In this document: positions 16,927-25,030 of the stretch, piece by piece
How positions within the stretch are numbered: position 1 is the stretch's first letter
Layout of the letters: each line of letters starts with the position of its first letter
Origin: Pseudomonas mosselii
GTDB lineage: Bacteria > Pseudomonadota > Gammaproteobacteria > Pseudomonadales > Pseudomonadaceae
DNA length: 64,000 nucleotides
Assembly: GCF_005796105.1 (NCBI RefSeq)
Contig: NZ_VAUO01000002.1
Span: forward strand, 1-64,000
Reading direction: 5' to 3'
Notes under the pieces: generated by a model
Databases searched by the model: none
What the model saw: the letters and a program-made list of their open reading frames with translations, nothing else
Told to the model about the DNA's origin: nothing
Position numbers and translations under genes: made by a program

Positions 16927-18137
16927 CAGTGCTCCTCCATTGCGCCGATCAGCGGCAGTACCACGTGGGCACAGGTACCGCGCCCAGGCTTGGAACGCAG
17001 TCGCAGCGTCCCTTGGTGGGCACGCACCACCGCCTGGACCACCGCCAGTCCTAGCCCGGTGCCGGTCGTCTTGGTGGTGAGGAATGGCTCACCCAGCCGC
17101 GCCAGCAACTCGGCATCGATGCCGCAGCCAGCGTCGCTCACGCACAGGTGAAGGTTTTGCGCACGGCGGTACAGATGCACTTTCAGGCGCGCCGGCTCGA
17201 CACTGGCCTGCAGACCGTTATCGATCAGATTGAGCAAGGCGCCCACCAGGGTATCGCGATTGCACAGCAACTCACCCAGATGGATATCGCACTGCCAGCG
17301 CACCGCATGCCCCTGTACATGCACCTGCGCGGCCTGCTGCAAGGCCTGGAACAAAGCCTTGGGGGTCAAGCGCTCGCCCAACGGCAGCTCGCCCCGAGCA
17401 AACACCAACATATCGCGCACCTGATGCTCCAGCTCCTGCAACCGCTCCTTGAGGTTACCGGCAAAACGCTGACGGGTTTCAAATGGCAAGTCACGCTCGC
17501 CATCAGCCAGATGACCGGCATAGAGCATCGCTGCGGCAAGCGGGGTACGGATCTGATGAGCCAGCGAAGCGACCATGCGCCCCAGCGACGACAGTCGCTC
17601 ATGACGCGCCAACTGGTCTTGCAGGCGACGGGTTTCAGTCAGGTCGGTCAGCAGCACCAACTGGCCCGGCTCGGCGTCCAGCGAACGGGTCGCGATCGAC
17701 AGGCGCCGACCGTCGCGCAGCGAGACTTCGTGGCCGTCATCCTTGCGCGGGGCGAAACTGCGGGCAATGACCTGACGCCATAGCTGACCGATCAGTGGCT
17801 CGCCCAGCAGCTCGCAAGCGGCCGGGTTGGCCTCGGACACGCAGCCCTGGGCATCGATCACGATCACCCCACCCGGTAGCAGGTCCAGCAGGTTTTGCAG
17901 ACGATTGGCCAAGCGCTCTTTTTCACCAAGCTCGGCCATACGCTGGTCGCTGACGACCTCCAGTTCACCCTTGAGCTCGCTGACGCGCGCCTCGAGCATC
18001 CCGTAGGACTCGGTGAGCTGGGTCGATACCTGGCTGAACAGGGCGAAGGCCTGTTCAAGGCCCAGTCGGCTTTCCTGCTCGACCGGGAGGCTCCCCTGCA
18101 AGGCAGGGACTCGGGAGTGATGGGCGGCCTGGGGCAT
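16926..18137 (-). CDS. fleS: Flagellar sensor histidine kinase FleS
   Basis: FleS is a 403-aa cytoplasmic histidine kinase with no membrane segment. An N-terminal coiled region (to about 75) leads to a PAS domain (about 80-170, LLPGGVIVIDAQGCVSEANPA), then the H-box LAHQIRTPL in the dimerisation domain and a HATPase with N-box (LLNLIDNGLQAS) and G-boxes (VSDAGCGI; TGTGLGLAVVQ). Partner of FleR. Own sigma-54 promoter 55 bp upstream. Confidence 0.95.
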   Translation of the reverse strand: MPQAAHHSRVPALQGSLPVEQESRLGLEQAFALFSQVSTQLTESYGMLEARVSELKGELEVVSDQRMAELGEKERLANRLQNLLDLLPGGVIVIDAQGCVSEANPAACELLGEPLIGQLWRQVIARSFAPRKDDGHEVSLRDGRRLSIATRSLDAEPGQLVLLTDLTETRRLQDQLARHERLSSLGRMVASLAHQIRTPLAAAMLYAGHLADGERDLPFETRQRFAGNLKERLQELEHQVRDMLVFARGELPLGERLTPKALFQALQQAAQVHVQGHAVRWQCDIHLGELLCNRDTLVGALLNLIDNGLQASVEPARLKVHLYRRAQNLHLCVSDAGCGIDAELLARLGEPFLTTKTTGTGLGLAVVQAVVRAHQGTLRLRSKPGRGTCAHVVLPLIGAMEEH

Positions 18138-18191
18138 CGTGCTCTCTCGCGTGGCTGACCGTCATAAAAACGGTGTGATGCCAGCGATATA

Positions 18192-18206
18192 GCAATAGCC
18201 GTGCCG
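18192..18206 (-). promoter_or_regulatory. Sigma-54 promoter of fleSR
   Basis: CGGCAC-N5-TTGC on the minus strand, correct 10-base spacing between GG and GC, 55 bp before the fleS ATG. fleSR is known to be activated by FleQ with RpoN in P. aeruginosa. Confidence 0.82.
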
Positions 18207-18297
18207 GGGATGGGGAAATAGTCCAAACGGGCCACCCACCGCGCGCCACAAGCGCCCGCTAGGACAAACCCACCCCAACCCCAAGGCCGAACAGGCG

Positions 18298-19773
18298 TCA
18301 ATCCTCCGCCTGCTCCTCGCCACCTTGGCGGCTCATGCCGTACTTACGCATTTTTTCCACCAACGTGGTACGACGGATGCGTAGACGCTCAGCGGCACGC
18401 GCAACGATGCCATTGGCATCATCCAGCGCCTGCTGGATCAGGCCTTGTTCCAGCCCGCCCAGATAGTCCTTCAGGTCCAGGCCCTCAGGCGGCAGCATCG
18501 CGTGGCTGGCAAAGCTCGGTGTATGGCCATTGATCGCCACCCGCTCCTCCAAGTCACTGCGCAGGCTGTCCACCAACTGCTCGTCTTCGTCATCGACATA
18601 GCGGAATTTCTTTGGCAGCTCGGAAACACCGATCACACCGTACGGATGCATGATCGCCATGCGCTCCACCAGGTTGGCCAGTTCGCGAACGTTACCCGGC
18701 CAACCGTGGCGACACAGCGACATGATCGAGGCCGAGTTGAAGCGGATCGAACCGCGCTTCTCATGCTCCATGCGTGAGATCAGCTCGTTCATCAGCAGCG
18801 GAATGTCCTCGACACGCTCGCGCAGGGGCGCCATCTCGATAGGGAAGACATTCAGACGATAATAGAGGTCTTCGCGGAACGTGCCGTCCTCGATCATGCT
18901 CTCGAGGTTCTTGTGAGTAGCCGCGATGATGCGCACGTCAATGCTCTGGGTCTTGTTGCTGCCCACGCGTTCGAAGGTGCGCTCCTGCAACACACGCAGC
19001 AGCTTGACCTGCATTGGCAACGGCATGTCGCCGATCTCATCGAGGAACAGCGTACCGCCGTTGGCCAGCTCGAAGCGCCCGGCACGGCTGGTGATGGCCC
19101 CGGTGAATGCTCCCTTCTCGTGACCGAACAGTTCGCTTTCCAGCAGCTCGGCCGGAATAGCACCGCAGTTGACCGGCACGAACGGGGCTTCGCGGCGCTT
19201 GGAGTGGTAGTGCAGGTTGCGCGCGACCACCTCCTTGCCGGTACCGGATTCACCGAGAATGAGCACGCTGGCGTCGGTATCGGCCACCTGCTGCATCATT
19301 TGGCGCACATGCTGGATCGCACGACTGGTGCCTACCAGACTGCGGAACAGGTTGGGCTCGCGCTGGCGGCCGCGCTCGCGAGCCTGATCGTACATCTCGC
19401 GGTAGACCTGCGCACGGTGCAGCGAATCGAGCAGCTGACTGTAGCTCGGCGGCATTTCGAGGTTCGAAAGCACGCGCCGACGCAGCTCTTCGGGGAACTC
19501 CGCAGAAGAAATTTCACCCAGAAGCAACACCGGAAGGAACTCATCCCACCCAGCCACTGTCTTAAGAAGCCCGAGCACACTACCCGGAGCATTCACAGCC
19601 CCGATCAGCACGCACAGCACTTCACGACTAGACGATAACGACTCGACCACCTGCTGCCAGTTATCACTGGAACAGGACAGGTTTTCTTCGCCGAGGAAAT
19701 TCAGAACCACCGCCAGATCGCGGCGGCGTGCGCTGTCGTCATCGATCAGGAGAATCTTGGTTTCACGCCACAT
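18298..19773 (-). CDS. fleQ: Flagellar master regulator FleQ
   Basis: FleQ is the 491-aa sigma-54 enhancer-binding protein at the top of the flagellar cascade, and also a c-di-GMP receptor that controls exopolysaccharide genes. The N-terminal FleQ domain (1-115) resembles a receiver but lacks the phospho-acceptor (LIGAVNAPG where the Asp would be). AAA+ part: Walker A GESGTGK at 174-180, GAFTGA, Walker [14 protein letters not shown]. The Fis-type HTH is at the C-terminus ([20 protein letters not shown]). The gene stands alone between fliT and fleS, with its promoter presumably in 19774-19880. FleN is not in this window. Confidence 0.96.
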   Translation of the reverse strand: MWRETKILLIDDDSARRRDLAVVLNFLGEENLSCSSDNWQQVVESLSSSREVLCVLIGAVNAPGSVLGLLKTVAGWDEFLPVLLLGEISSAEFPEELRRRVLSNLEMPPSYSQLLDSLHRAQVYREMYDQARERGRQREPNLFRSLVGTSRAIQHVRQMMQQVADTDASVLILGESGTGKEVVARNLHYHSKRREAPFVPVNCGAIPAELLESELFGHEKGAFTGAITSRAGRFELANGGTLFLDEIGDMPLPMQVKLLRVLQERTFERVGSNKTQSIDVRIIAATHKNLESMIEDGTFREDLYYRLNVFPIEMAPLRERVEDIPLLMNELISRMEHEKRGSIRFNSASIMSLCRHGWPGNVRELANLVERMAIMHPYGVIGVSELPKKFRYVDDEDEQLVDSLRSDLEERVAINGHTPSFASHAMLPPEGLDLKDYLGGLEQGLIQQALDDANGIVARAAERLRIRRTTLVEKMRKYGMSRQGGEEQAED

Positions 19774-19884
19774 GCAATAGCAACTTCCCTAGTCATATCG
19801 GCGCCCTGGGGGCGAGCTCGACATCATTCCGACTGAATGGTCAGTGTTCGGACGTCTGAAATTCGAAAACAGCCACTAGTTAAG

Positions 19885-19924
19885 TCAAAAAATAGCGTGC
19901 AGTCAAATTAATGGCGCGCTATTT
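19885..19924 (-). terminator. Intrinsic terminator after fliT
   Basis: On minus, AAATAGCGCGC pairs with GCACGCTATTT (11-bp arms, one G-U pair) followed by a T-run. It lies 17 bases after the fliT stop and ends the fliD-fliS-fliT unit before fleQ. Confidence 0.8.
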
Positions 19925-19940
19925 CTCGTATCGCTCGTGG

Positions 19941-20237
19941 TCAAGAGAACAGATGGTATACCTTCGCGGCGCTTTTCGCCTGACGTATCTGCATCATCTC
20001 GTCGACTATCGATTGCCGTTCACCACTGGCGACATCAATCAACTGCCGGTAGACCGCCAGCAACTCCTCGAGGCTCGCGCGCACCGCCCTCTCGTTGCTG
20101 CTCGCCTCGGCCAACACGTCCTCGACGCAAATCCGACATTCCAGATCGAGTTCCCCCACCGCATCCCAGTCACGACTGGCCAGCGCCGACAGCAGCGCCT
20201 CGCGGGTCTGTTCGATACGCTCGATCACCTCGCTCAT
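19941..20237 (-). CDS. fliT: Flagellar protein FliT (FliD chaperone)
   Basis: Short helical acidic protein of 98 aa at the fliT position after fliS. FliT binds the filament cap FliD before export. The primary sequence of FliT is poorly conserved, so the assignment relies on length, all-helix composition and operon order. The ATG is 13 bases after the fliS stop with GGAGGTGG upstream. Confidence 0.85.
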   Translation of the reverse strand: MSEVIERIEQTREALLSALASRDWDAVGELDLECRICVEDVLAEASSNERAVRASLEELLAVYRQLIDVASGERQSIVDEMMQIRQAKSAAKVYHLFS

Positions 20238-20250
20238 ACCACCTCCTGGA

Positions 20251-20646
20251 TCACGGCGTCGCCACAGGCTCGGCGATCGCGTCCCAACCTTCCTTGACCG
20301 TGATCAGCAGGCGCGCTACTTCGTCGATGATCGCCGGATCACTTTTCACGTTGGCTTCGACCAAACGGCGGCTCATATAGGTGTAGAGACTGTCCAGGTC
20401 AGCCAGGCTCTCAGCGTGGTTTTCCAGGTCCAGACCTTCGCGCAAGCCGCCGATGATGTCGATGGCCTTGCCGATCAGGATGCCCTTCTGGGCCACGTCC
20501 TTGCGTGCGATAGCACCCTTGGCCTGGGCCAGGCGGTCCAGGCCACCCTGCATGAGCATTTGCACCAGGCGGTGCGGACTGGCTTCGGAAGTCTGCGCCA
20601 CGCCGTTGACTTTCTGGTATTGCCGAAGGGCCAACATCGGGTTCAT
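20251..20646 (-). CDS. fliS: Flagellin export chaperone FliS
   Basis: FliS binds the C-terminus of flagellin in the cytosol and prevents premature polymerisation. The 131-aa product has the family signature ALRQYQKVNGVAQTSEASPHRLVQMLMQGGLDRL at its N-terminus. The ATG at 20646 was chosen over an upstream one 20 codons earlier because it gives the standard MNPMLALRQYQ start, with CGAGGTAG before it. A terminator separates it from fliD. Confidence 0.95.
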   Translation of the reverse strand: MNPMLALRQYQKVNGVAQTSEASPHRLVQMLMQGGLDRLAQAKGAIARKDVAQKGILIGKAIDIIGGLREGLDLENHAESLADLDSLYTYMSRRLVEANVKSDPAIIDEVARLLITVKEGWDAIAEPVATP

Positions 20647-20720
20647 GAATCTACCTCGTTGCAGCGAAAAAAGTTGCCTATAGCCAGTGTATCGCCGACA
20701 CGTCAAAAAACTTTAGGGGA

Positions 20721-20764
20721 AAAACAAAAAGCCCGGGACACCAGGTTGGCGTCGCCGGGCTTTT
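20721..20764 (-). terminator. Intrinsic terminator between fliD and fliS
   Basis: AAAAGCCCGG at 20727-20736 and CCGGGCTTTT at 20755-20764 form a 10-bp stem. On the minus strand the second arm continues into a T-rich tail. It would end most fliD transcripts 16 bases after the fliD stop, so fliS-fliT either depend on read-through or on a promoter in 20647-20720. Confidence 0.85.
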
Positions 20765-20779
20765 GGCGCCATCAGCGTA

Positions 20780-22198
20780 TCAGGAGTTCTTCGCCTGGGC
20801 GTTGAGCGCTTCGAAGATCGCGGTGATCTGCGAGGCCTGGGCCTTCATCTTGCCCAGGTTGGCGTCCAAGGTCGCGTATTGCTTGGTCAACGAGGTGGTC
20901 AACGCGTCGATACGACGGTCCAGCGCGTCCTGCTGATCACTGAGGTTCTTGGCGATTTTATCCAGACCAGACTTACGCGTAGCCAGACTACCGTCGGTCT
21001 TGTTGTACGGGTCGATTGCCTTGTTCATGCGGGCAATGATGCCGTTGTCACCGGTGAACAGCTCCTGCACCTCATTACCCAGCTTTTTGTCGTTCATCGC
21101 CGCGGTGAACTTGGTGCTGTTGAACTCGAGGGTGCCGTCCTTGGTGGTGTTGATACCCAGCTGGCTGAGGCTGGTCAGGCGATCACCCGAACCGACTTCG
21201 CTCAGCACCTTGCGGACATCACCCAACAGGGAGCGTGTGGTCGGGTCGTTGGTCAGCGAACCCAACACGATGTTGCCATCTGCATCCTCAGAGGTGGAGG
21301 TCAGCGAAGTGATGGCTTTCTGCAGGGTGTTGTAGGCGTCAACGAAGCTCTGAATGGAGGTTTTCAGGCCGTCGTTGTTGGTGGCCACGGTGACCTTGGT
21401 GCTAGTGAAGGCGTTGCCACTGGAGGCGCTGACACCGGTGAGCTCAAGGGTCAGGCCGCTGACTGCATCGGCCACCTTGTTGGTGGAGCTGGTCACCACC
21501 AGACCATCGATGGTCAGCTTGGCATCCTGAGCCGCCGCCTCGATGAAACCAGCGCCATTGGCGTTTTGGCTCATCGACTGGGTGCCATCGATCTGCAGTT
21601 CGGCGATATCACCGGTCACGGAGATGTCGTTACCGGCACCGGTGGTGCTGGAGCTCAACACCAGGCGCGAACCATCCTTGCCGTTGACGATGTTGGCAGA
21701 GATACCGCTGGCACCCAGCTCCTTGTTGATCTGGTCACGCACCGATTCGAGCGTGGCACCCGCGCCCACCTTGACGGTATAGCTGGTGCCAGTGCCCACA
21801 CCGATGACCATGTCGCCTTCACTGATCGCCGTGGTGCTGCTGGCGAAGCTCTGGCTGGCAACCTTTGAGCTGGTTGCCAGGGCTTCCACGGCAATGCTGT
21901 AGCTGCCGGCCACCGCCTTGTTGCTGGCCGTGACCTTGATCACACCCTCGTTGGCCGACGTAGCCGCATAGGCGTTGAACGCCGGCGAAGTGCTGTCGTT
22001 GAGCTTGCCCATGGAGGTGGTGAATGCAGTGAGGGCACTGCGCAGCGCACCGATACCCGAGATCATTGCCGAGTTATTGCTGGTCTGGCGAGCGATCTGG
22101 GCCTTCTTGGCCGCCGTATCAGCGTTTACCAGGGTCTGGACGATCGTACCGATCTCAAGACCCGAACCGATACCAACGGAGGAAGTAATGGTTGCCAT
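20780..22198 (-). CDS. fliD: Flagellar filament capping protein FliD
   Basis: The FliD cap (HAP2) at the filament tip guides flagellin insertion and can act as an adhesin. The 472-aa product has the N-terminal FliD_N domain (GIGSGLEIGTIVQTLVNAD), a variable exposed middle, and a C-terminal coiled coil (SDQQDALDRRIDALTTSLTKQYATLDANLGKM). The ATG at 22198 has AGAGGGAC upstream; a longer frame begins 17 codons earlier without support. No cysteine is visible, as is common for extracellular flagellar proteins. Confidence 0.96.
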   Translation of the reverse strand: MATITSSVGIGSGLEIGTIVQTLVNADTAAKKAQIARQTSNNSAMISGIGALRSALTAFTTSMGKLNDSTSPAFNAYAATSANEGVIKVTASNKAVAGSYSIAVEALATSSKVASQSFASSTTAISEGDMVIGVGTGTSYTVKVGAGATLESVRDQINKELGASGISANIVNGKDGSRLVLSSSTTGAGNDISVTGDIAELQIDGTQSMSQNANGAGFIEAAAQDAKLTIDGLVVTSSTNKVADAVSGLTLELTGVSASSGNAFTSTKVTVATNNDGLKTSIQSFVDAYNTLQKAITSLTSTSEDADGNIVLGSLTNDPTTRSLLGDVRKVLSEVGSGDRLTSLSQLGINTTKDGTLEFNSTKFTAAMNDKKLGNEVQELFTGDNGIIARMNKAIDPYNKTDGSLATRKSGLDKIAKNLSDQQDALDRRIDALTTSLTKQYATLDANLGKMKAQASQITAIFEALNAQAKNS

Positions 22199-22277
22199 GC
22201 TGTGTCCCTCTTGATTTACGCGCCTTCCCCGCTCCTGCCGGGCCGACATGAATTACTTCAGGATGCTCGCTGCCAGG

Positions 22278-22652
22278 TCAGACCTTGGCATCGAACAGAA
22301 TACTGTTGACATCGCTGAGGCTGTTGGCGATTCGCAGTGCCTCTTCGGAGGGCAACTGACGAACCAGCTCACCGGTCTCGCTGGCGATGACCTTGACCAC
22401 GATCTTGCCGGATTCTTCGTCCGTGGAGAATTCCAGGCTGCGTCGTGTCGTACTGAGAAATTTTTCGATATCCGATACGGCGCTTTTGACCTTTTCGATA
22501 TCGTTTGCACTATCGGCAGCGCTGATTGCCGTAGGTTCCAGCGAATCACTGCCATGGTTGTTTTGTACCGACTGGGCAGCCGGCTTCTCGCCTACCTGCT
22601 CGGCCGGACGAGCGGCCGGGTAGGACAGATTCAGCTTGACGCTCATGTCCAT
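22278..22652 (-). CDS. flaG: Flagellar protein FlaG
   Basis: FlaG is a small protein (124 aa) that influences filament length. Conserved C-terminal block: SLEFSTDEESGKIVVKVIASETGELVRQLPSEEALRIA, the FlaG domain. The first 55 residues are variable. Start ATG at 22652 (MDMSVKLNLS) has GAGGTGG 5 bases upstream; a second ATG two codons on is possible. It lies between fliC and fliD, its usual place in Pseudomonas. Confidence 0.93.
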   Translation of the reverse strand: MDMSVKLNLSYPAARPAEQVGEKPAAQSVQNNHGSDSLEPTAISAADSANDIEKVKSAVSDIEKFLSTTRRSLEFSTDEESGKIVVKVIASETGELVRQLPSEEALRIANSLSDVNSILFDAKV

Positions 22653-22670
22653 TTCTACCACCTCGCAACG

Positions 22671-22708
22671 AAAAGGCGGGGAAGTGCCCTATTATGCACT
22701 CCCCCGCC
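22671..22708 (-). terminator. Intrinsic terminator after fliC
   Basis: GGCGGGGAAGTGC at 22675-22687 pairs with GCACTCCCCCGCC at 22696-22708 (13 bp, one mismatch), and the minus strand then reads TTTTCG. The stem lies 16 bases after the fliC stop. Such a strong stem also protects abundant flagellin mRNA and limits flow into flaG. Confidence 0.85.
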
Positions 22709-22723
22709 GGTTACCATCAGCGA

Positions 22724-23575
22724 TTACTGAAGCAGTTTCAGTACGGCGGATGGCAGCTGGTTGGCCTGGGCCAGAACCGAAGTCGAAGCTTGCTGCAGAG
22801 TCTGCTGCTTGGTCAGCTGGGCAGTTTCAGCGGCGAAGTCGGTGTCCTGTACACGGCCACGGGCAGCTTCGGCGTTTTCGTTGATGTTCTGCAGGTTGTT
22901 GATGGTGCTGGTCAGACGGTTCTGCGAAGCACCCAGGTCAGCACGAGTGGTGTTGATGGTCTGCAGAGCGGCGTCGATGGCGTCCAGAGCAGCGTTCATG
23001 CTGGCTTCGGCTTCGTCGGAAGTCGAACCGGTGATCGCGATGGTAGCCGAGTCAACGCTCAGGGTAGCAGCGTCGAAGCCGCTGTCCAGAGTGATGGAGA
23101 TCTGGTTGTCAGCACCGGAGTTCGAACCGACCTGGAAGGTCATCTTGCCAGCCGAACCGTCCAGCAGGTTTTTGCCGTTGAGCTGAGTCGAGTTGGCGAT
23201 ACGGGTCAGCTCGTCGGACATCTGGGCGAACTCTTTGTTCAGAGCTATGCGGTCTTCGGTGCTGTTGGAGTCGTTACGCGACTGGACGGCCAGTTCACGC
23301 ATACGCTGCAGGATGTTGGTCTGCTCTTGCATCGCGCCTTCAGCGGTCTGTGCGATGGAGATACCGTCGTTGGCGTTTTTGATCGCCATGGTCTGACCGC
23401 GGATCTGCGAGGTCATGCGGGTAGCGATCTGCAGGCCGGCGGCGTCGTCTTTGGCGCTGTTGATTTTCAGGCCGGAGGACAGACGGGACATCGAGGTGCT
23501 CAGGGCATCGGTAGCACGGTTCAGGTTCTTCTGAACGCCCAGGGAGGTGGTGTTGGTGTTTACGGTCAAAGCCAT
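22724..23575 (-). CDS. fliC: Flagellin FliC
   Basis: Filament subunit, 283 aa, at the short end for the genus: conserved D0/D1 ends (about 1-140 and 195-283) with only a small central variable part, so D2/D3 domains are essentially absent. The plant-recognised flg22 region is at residues 30-51 (RLSSGLKINSAKDDAAGLQI) and the TLR5 contact motif is QRMRELAVQ near residue 90. No Cys. Many Ser/Thr in the centre are candidate O-glycosylation sites, and the glycosylation island lies immediately upstream. GAGGAATTC precedes the ATG; a sigma-28 promoter is 81 bp upstream. Confidence 0.97.
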   Translation of the reverse strand: MALTVNTNTTSLGVQKNLNRATDALSTSMSRLSSGLKINSAKDDAAGLQIATRMTSQIRGQTMAIKNANDGISIAQTAEGAMQEQTNILQRMRELAVQSRNDSNSTEDRIALNKEFAQMSDELTRIANSTQLNGKNLLDGSAGKMTFQVGSNSGADNQISITLDSGFDAATLSVDSATIAITGSTSDEAEASMNAALDAIDAALQTINTTRADLGASQNRLTSTINNLQNINENAEAARGRVQDTDFAAETAQLTKQQTLQQASTSVLAQANQLPSAVLKLLQ

Positions 23576-23655
23576 GACGAATTCCTCGTGATATGGGTAC
23601 TACGGCTTCCGGCCCTGGCATTCGCCGGGTGTGGCACAGAGAACCTTCGTAATAG

Positions 23656-23682
23656 TTATCGTCGTCAGGGCGGGTTGCTTTA
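23656..23682 (-). promoter_or_regulatory. Sigma-28 (FliA) promoter of fliC
   Basis: On minus: TAAA-N15-GACGATAA, one mismatch to the FliA consensus TAAA-N15-GCCGATAA. It is 81 bp before the fliC ATG, giving a leader of about 70 bases. Confidence 0.88.
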
Positions 23683-23773
23683 GCGGATTTTCGAAAAAAA
23701 TTACTGGCATCCTGCCAGCCCAATGAAATCAAGGACTTGACGCCAGATTACAGGCGCGCCCTTTGATGCAGCA

Positions 23774-23804
23774 GAAACAAAAACGCCGCCTGAAGCGGCG
23801 GCGT
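23774..23804 (-). terminator. Intrinsic terminator after the FabH-like gene
   Basis: ACGCCGCC at 23783-23790 and GGCGGCGT at 23797-23804 form an 8-bp GC-rich stem with loop TGAAGC. The minus strand ends GTTTTTGTTT. It lies 20 bases after the stop of the ketoacyl synthase gene and isolates fliC from the glycosylation operon. Confidence 0.88.
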
Positions 23805-23824
23805 CTTGCGATGGCAAACAACGG

Positions 23825-24760
23825 TCAGTCGCGGCGCTCGATGATCGCAGAGCCCCACGACAAGCCCACGCCGAAGCCGCTCAACGCAACGCGCTGGTGC
23901 TGCGAGCCAATCACATGCTTTTCCAGCAGCAACGGGATGCTCGACGACACGGTGTTGCCGGTCTCGACCATGTCCTTGACGAACTTGTGCTTGTACTCGC
24001 CCTCGTCGAAACGCTGGGACACCGCATCGACGATCGCCGCGCTGCCCTGGTGCAGGCAGTACAAGTCGATGTCGCCCGCCTTAAGCTCACTGGCTTCGAG
24101 CAACTGCTGAAGGTGCGCCGGCACCTTCACCAAGGCGAAGTTGTAGACCTGGCGGCCGTTCATGAAGAACTTGCCGTCGGTGGTGCGCAGATGCTCGGCA
24201 CCGGCACCGTCGCTGCCGAACAACGACTTGCCCAGTTGCCAGGCAGCACCCTCGCCCATCCAGGTGGCGGTGGCGGCATCACCGAACAGCATGGTGGTAT
24301 TGCGATCTTCCGGGTCGACGATCTTCGAATATGGATCAGCGGTAAGCAGCAGTCCGTTCTTCAGGCCCGCTGCTTCCATGAAGCCCTTCATCGCGTACAA
24401 GCCATAGACATAGCCCGAGCAGCCCAGCGAGATATCGAAGGCAGCAATCGCAGTCGGCAGGCCCAGCTTGTGCTGGACGATGGCCGCGGTGTGCGGCAGG
24501 CCTTCGGCGTCGCCGTTCTGGGTGACGACGATCACGACATCAATGGCTGCAGGATCCAGCGAAGGGTTGGCAGCGAACAGGTTCTTGGCAGCCTCGACGC
24601 ACAGGTCGGAGGTTTCCTGGCCAGCTTCCTTGCGCGGCAAGAAGGTCGAACCGATCTTGCCAAAGATGAAATCCTGATCCTTGCCGAATTTCGCGCCCTG
24701 GGCGTAGTTGTCCACGCCTTCAGTTGGCACGTAACTGGCGATGCTTTTAATGCCAATCAT
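23825..24760 (-). CDS. Ketoacyl-ACP synthase III homologue of the flagellin glycosylation island
   Basis: A 311-aa FabH-like thiolase-fold enzyme. The catalytic triad is intact: Cys114 (LGCSGYVYG), His237 (YCLHQGS), Asn269 (VETGNTVSS). FabH condenses acyl-CoA with malonyl-ACP. In P. syringae the equivalent gene orf3 between fgt2 and fliC is part of the flagellin glycosylation island, and P. aeruginosa a-type islands carry a similar gene. Its likely job is supplying a short acyl group for the glycan, which is inference. ATG at 24760 has GGGAAG upstream; a 42-codon upstream extension is rejected. It has its own 270-base upstream gap and a terminator, so it may be monocistronic. Confidence 0.88.
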   Translation of the reverse strand: MIGIKSIASYVPTEGVDNYAQGAKFGKDQDFIFGKIGSTFLPRKEAGQETSDLCVEAAKNLFAANPSLDPAAIDVVIVVTQNGDAEGLPHTAAIVQHKLGLPTAIAAFDISLGCSGYVYGLYAMKGFMEAAGLKNGLLLTADPYSKIVDPEDRNTTMLFGDAATATWMGEGAAWQLGKSLFGSDGAGAEHLRTTDGKFFMNGRQVYNFALVKVPAHLQQLLEASELKAGDIDLYCLHQGSAAIVDAVSQRFDEGEYKHKFVKDMVETGNTVSSSIPLLLEKHVIGSQHQRVALSGFGVGLSWGSAIIERRD

Positions 24761-24931
24761 ATGGCTTCCCAATTCAGTAACAGCGAAATACCCGCGCGCC
24801 TTCAACAGAAAAACGCCAGGCGATGGGGGCGGCCCTATCCCTGACGGCTTGTCCGGGTGCGACGCAGCGGTTCCCGGTTTCGACAATATACAGTGAAGAT
24901 GCGCGTTATGACTCTCAGGTCACGCTCTTTT

Positions 24932-24944
24932 TGTCGAATCGACA
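24932..24944. promoter_or_regulatory. Palindrome upstream of the FabH-like gene
   Basis: TGTCGA-A-TCGACA is a perfect 6+1+6 palindrome about 170 bp before the FabH-like ATG, in a 270-base region with no gene. A TATATT at about 24890 on the minus strand could be a -10 element. Possible operator; no regulator can be named. Confidence 0.3.
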
Positions 24945-24973
24945 CAAGGGCTTGGCTGACCGTACCGACAAAT

Positions 24974-25008
24974 GAAAAAGCCCTGGCCGTCACTCGACGA
25001 CCAGGGCT
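24974..25008 (-). terminator. Intrinsic terminator after the three-module glycosyltransferase
   Basis: AGCCCTGG at 24979-24986 and CCAGGGCT at 25001-25008 form an 8-bp stem; the minus strand continues with TTTTTC. It lies 23 bases after the glycosyltransferase stop and ends the sugar/glycosyltransferase operon. Confidence 0.85.
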
Positions 25009-25030
25009 CCATGCAACTGCCAGCTCGGCG

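Noticed and set aside
22199..22277. Sigma-54 promoter directly before fliD
   Set aside because: A TGGCAG is present on minus, but no GC doublet occurs at the right distance.
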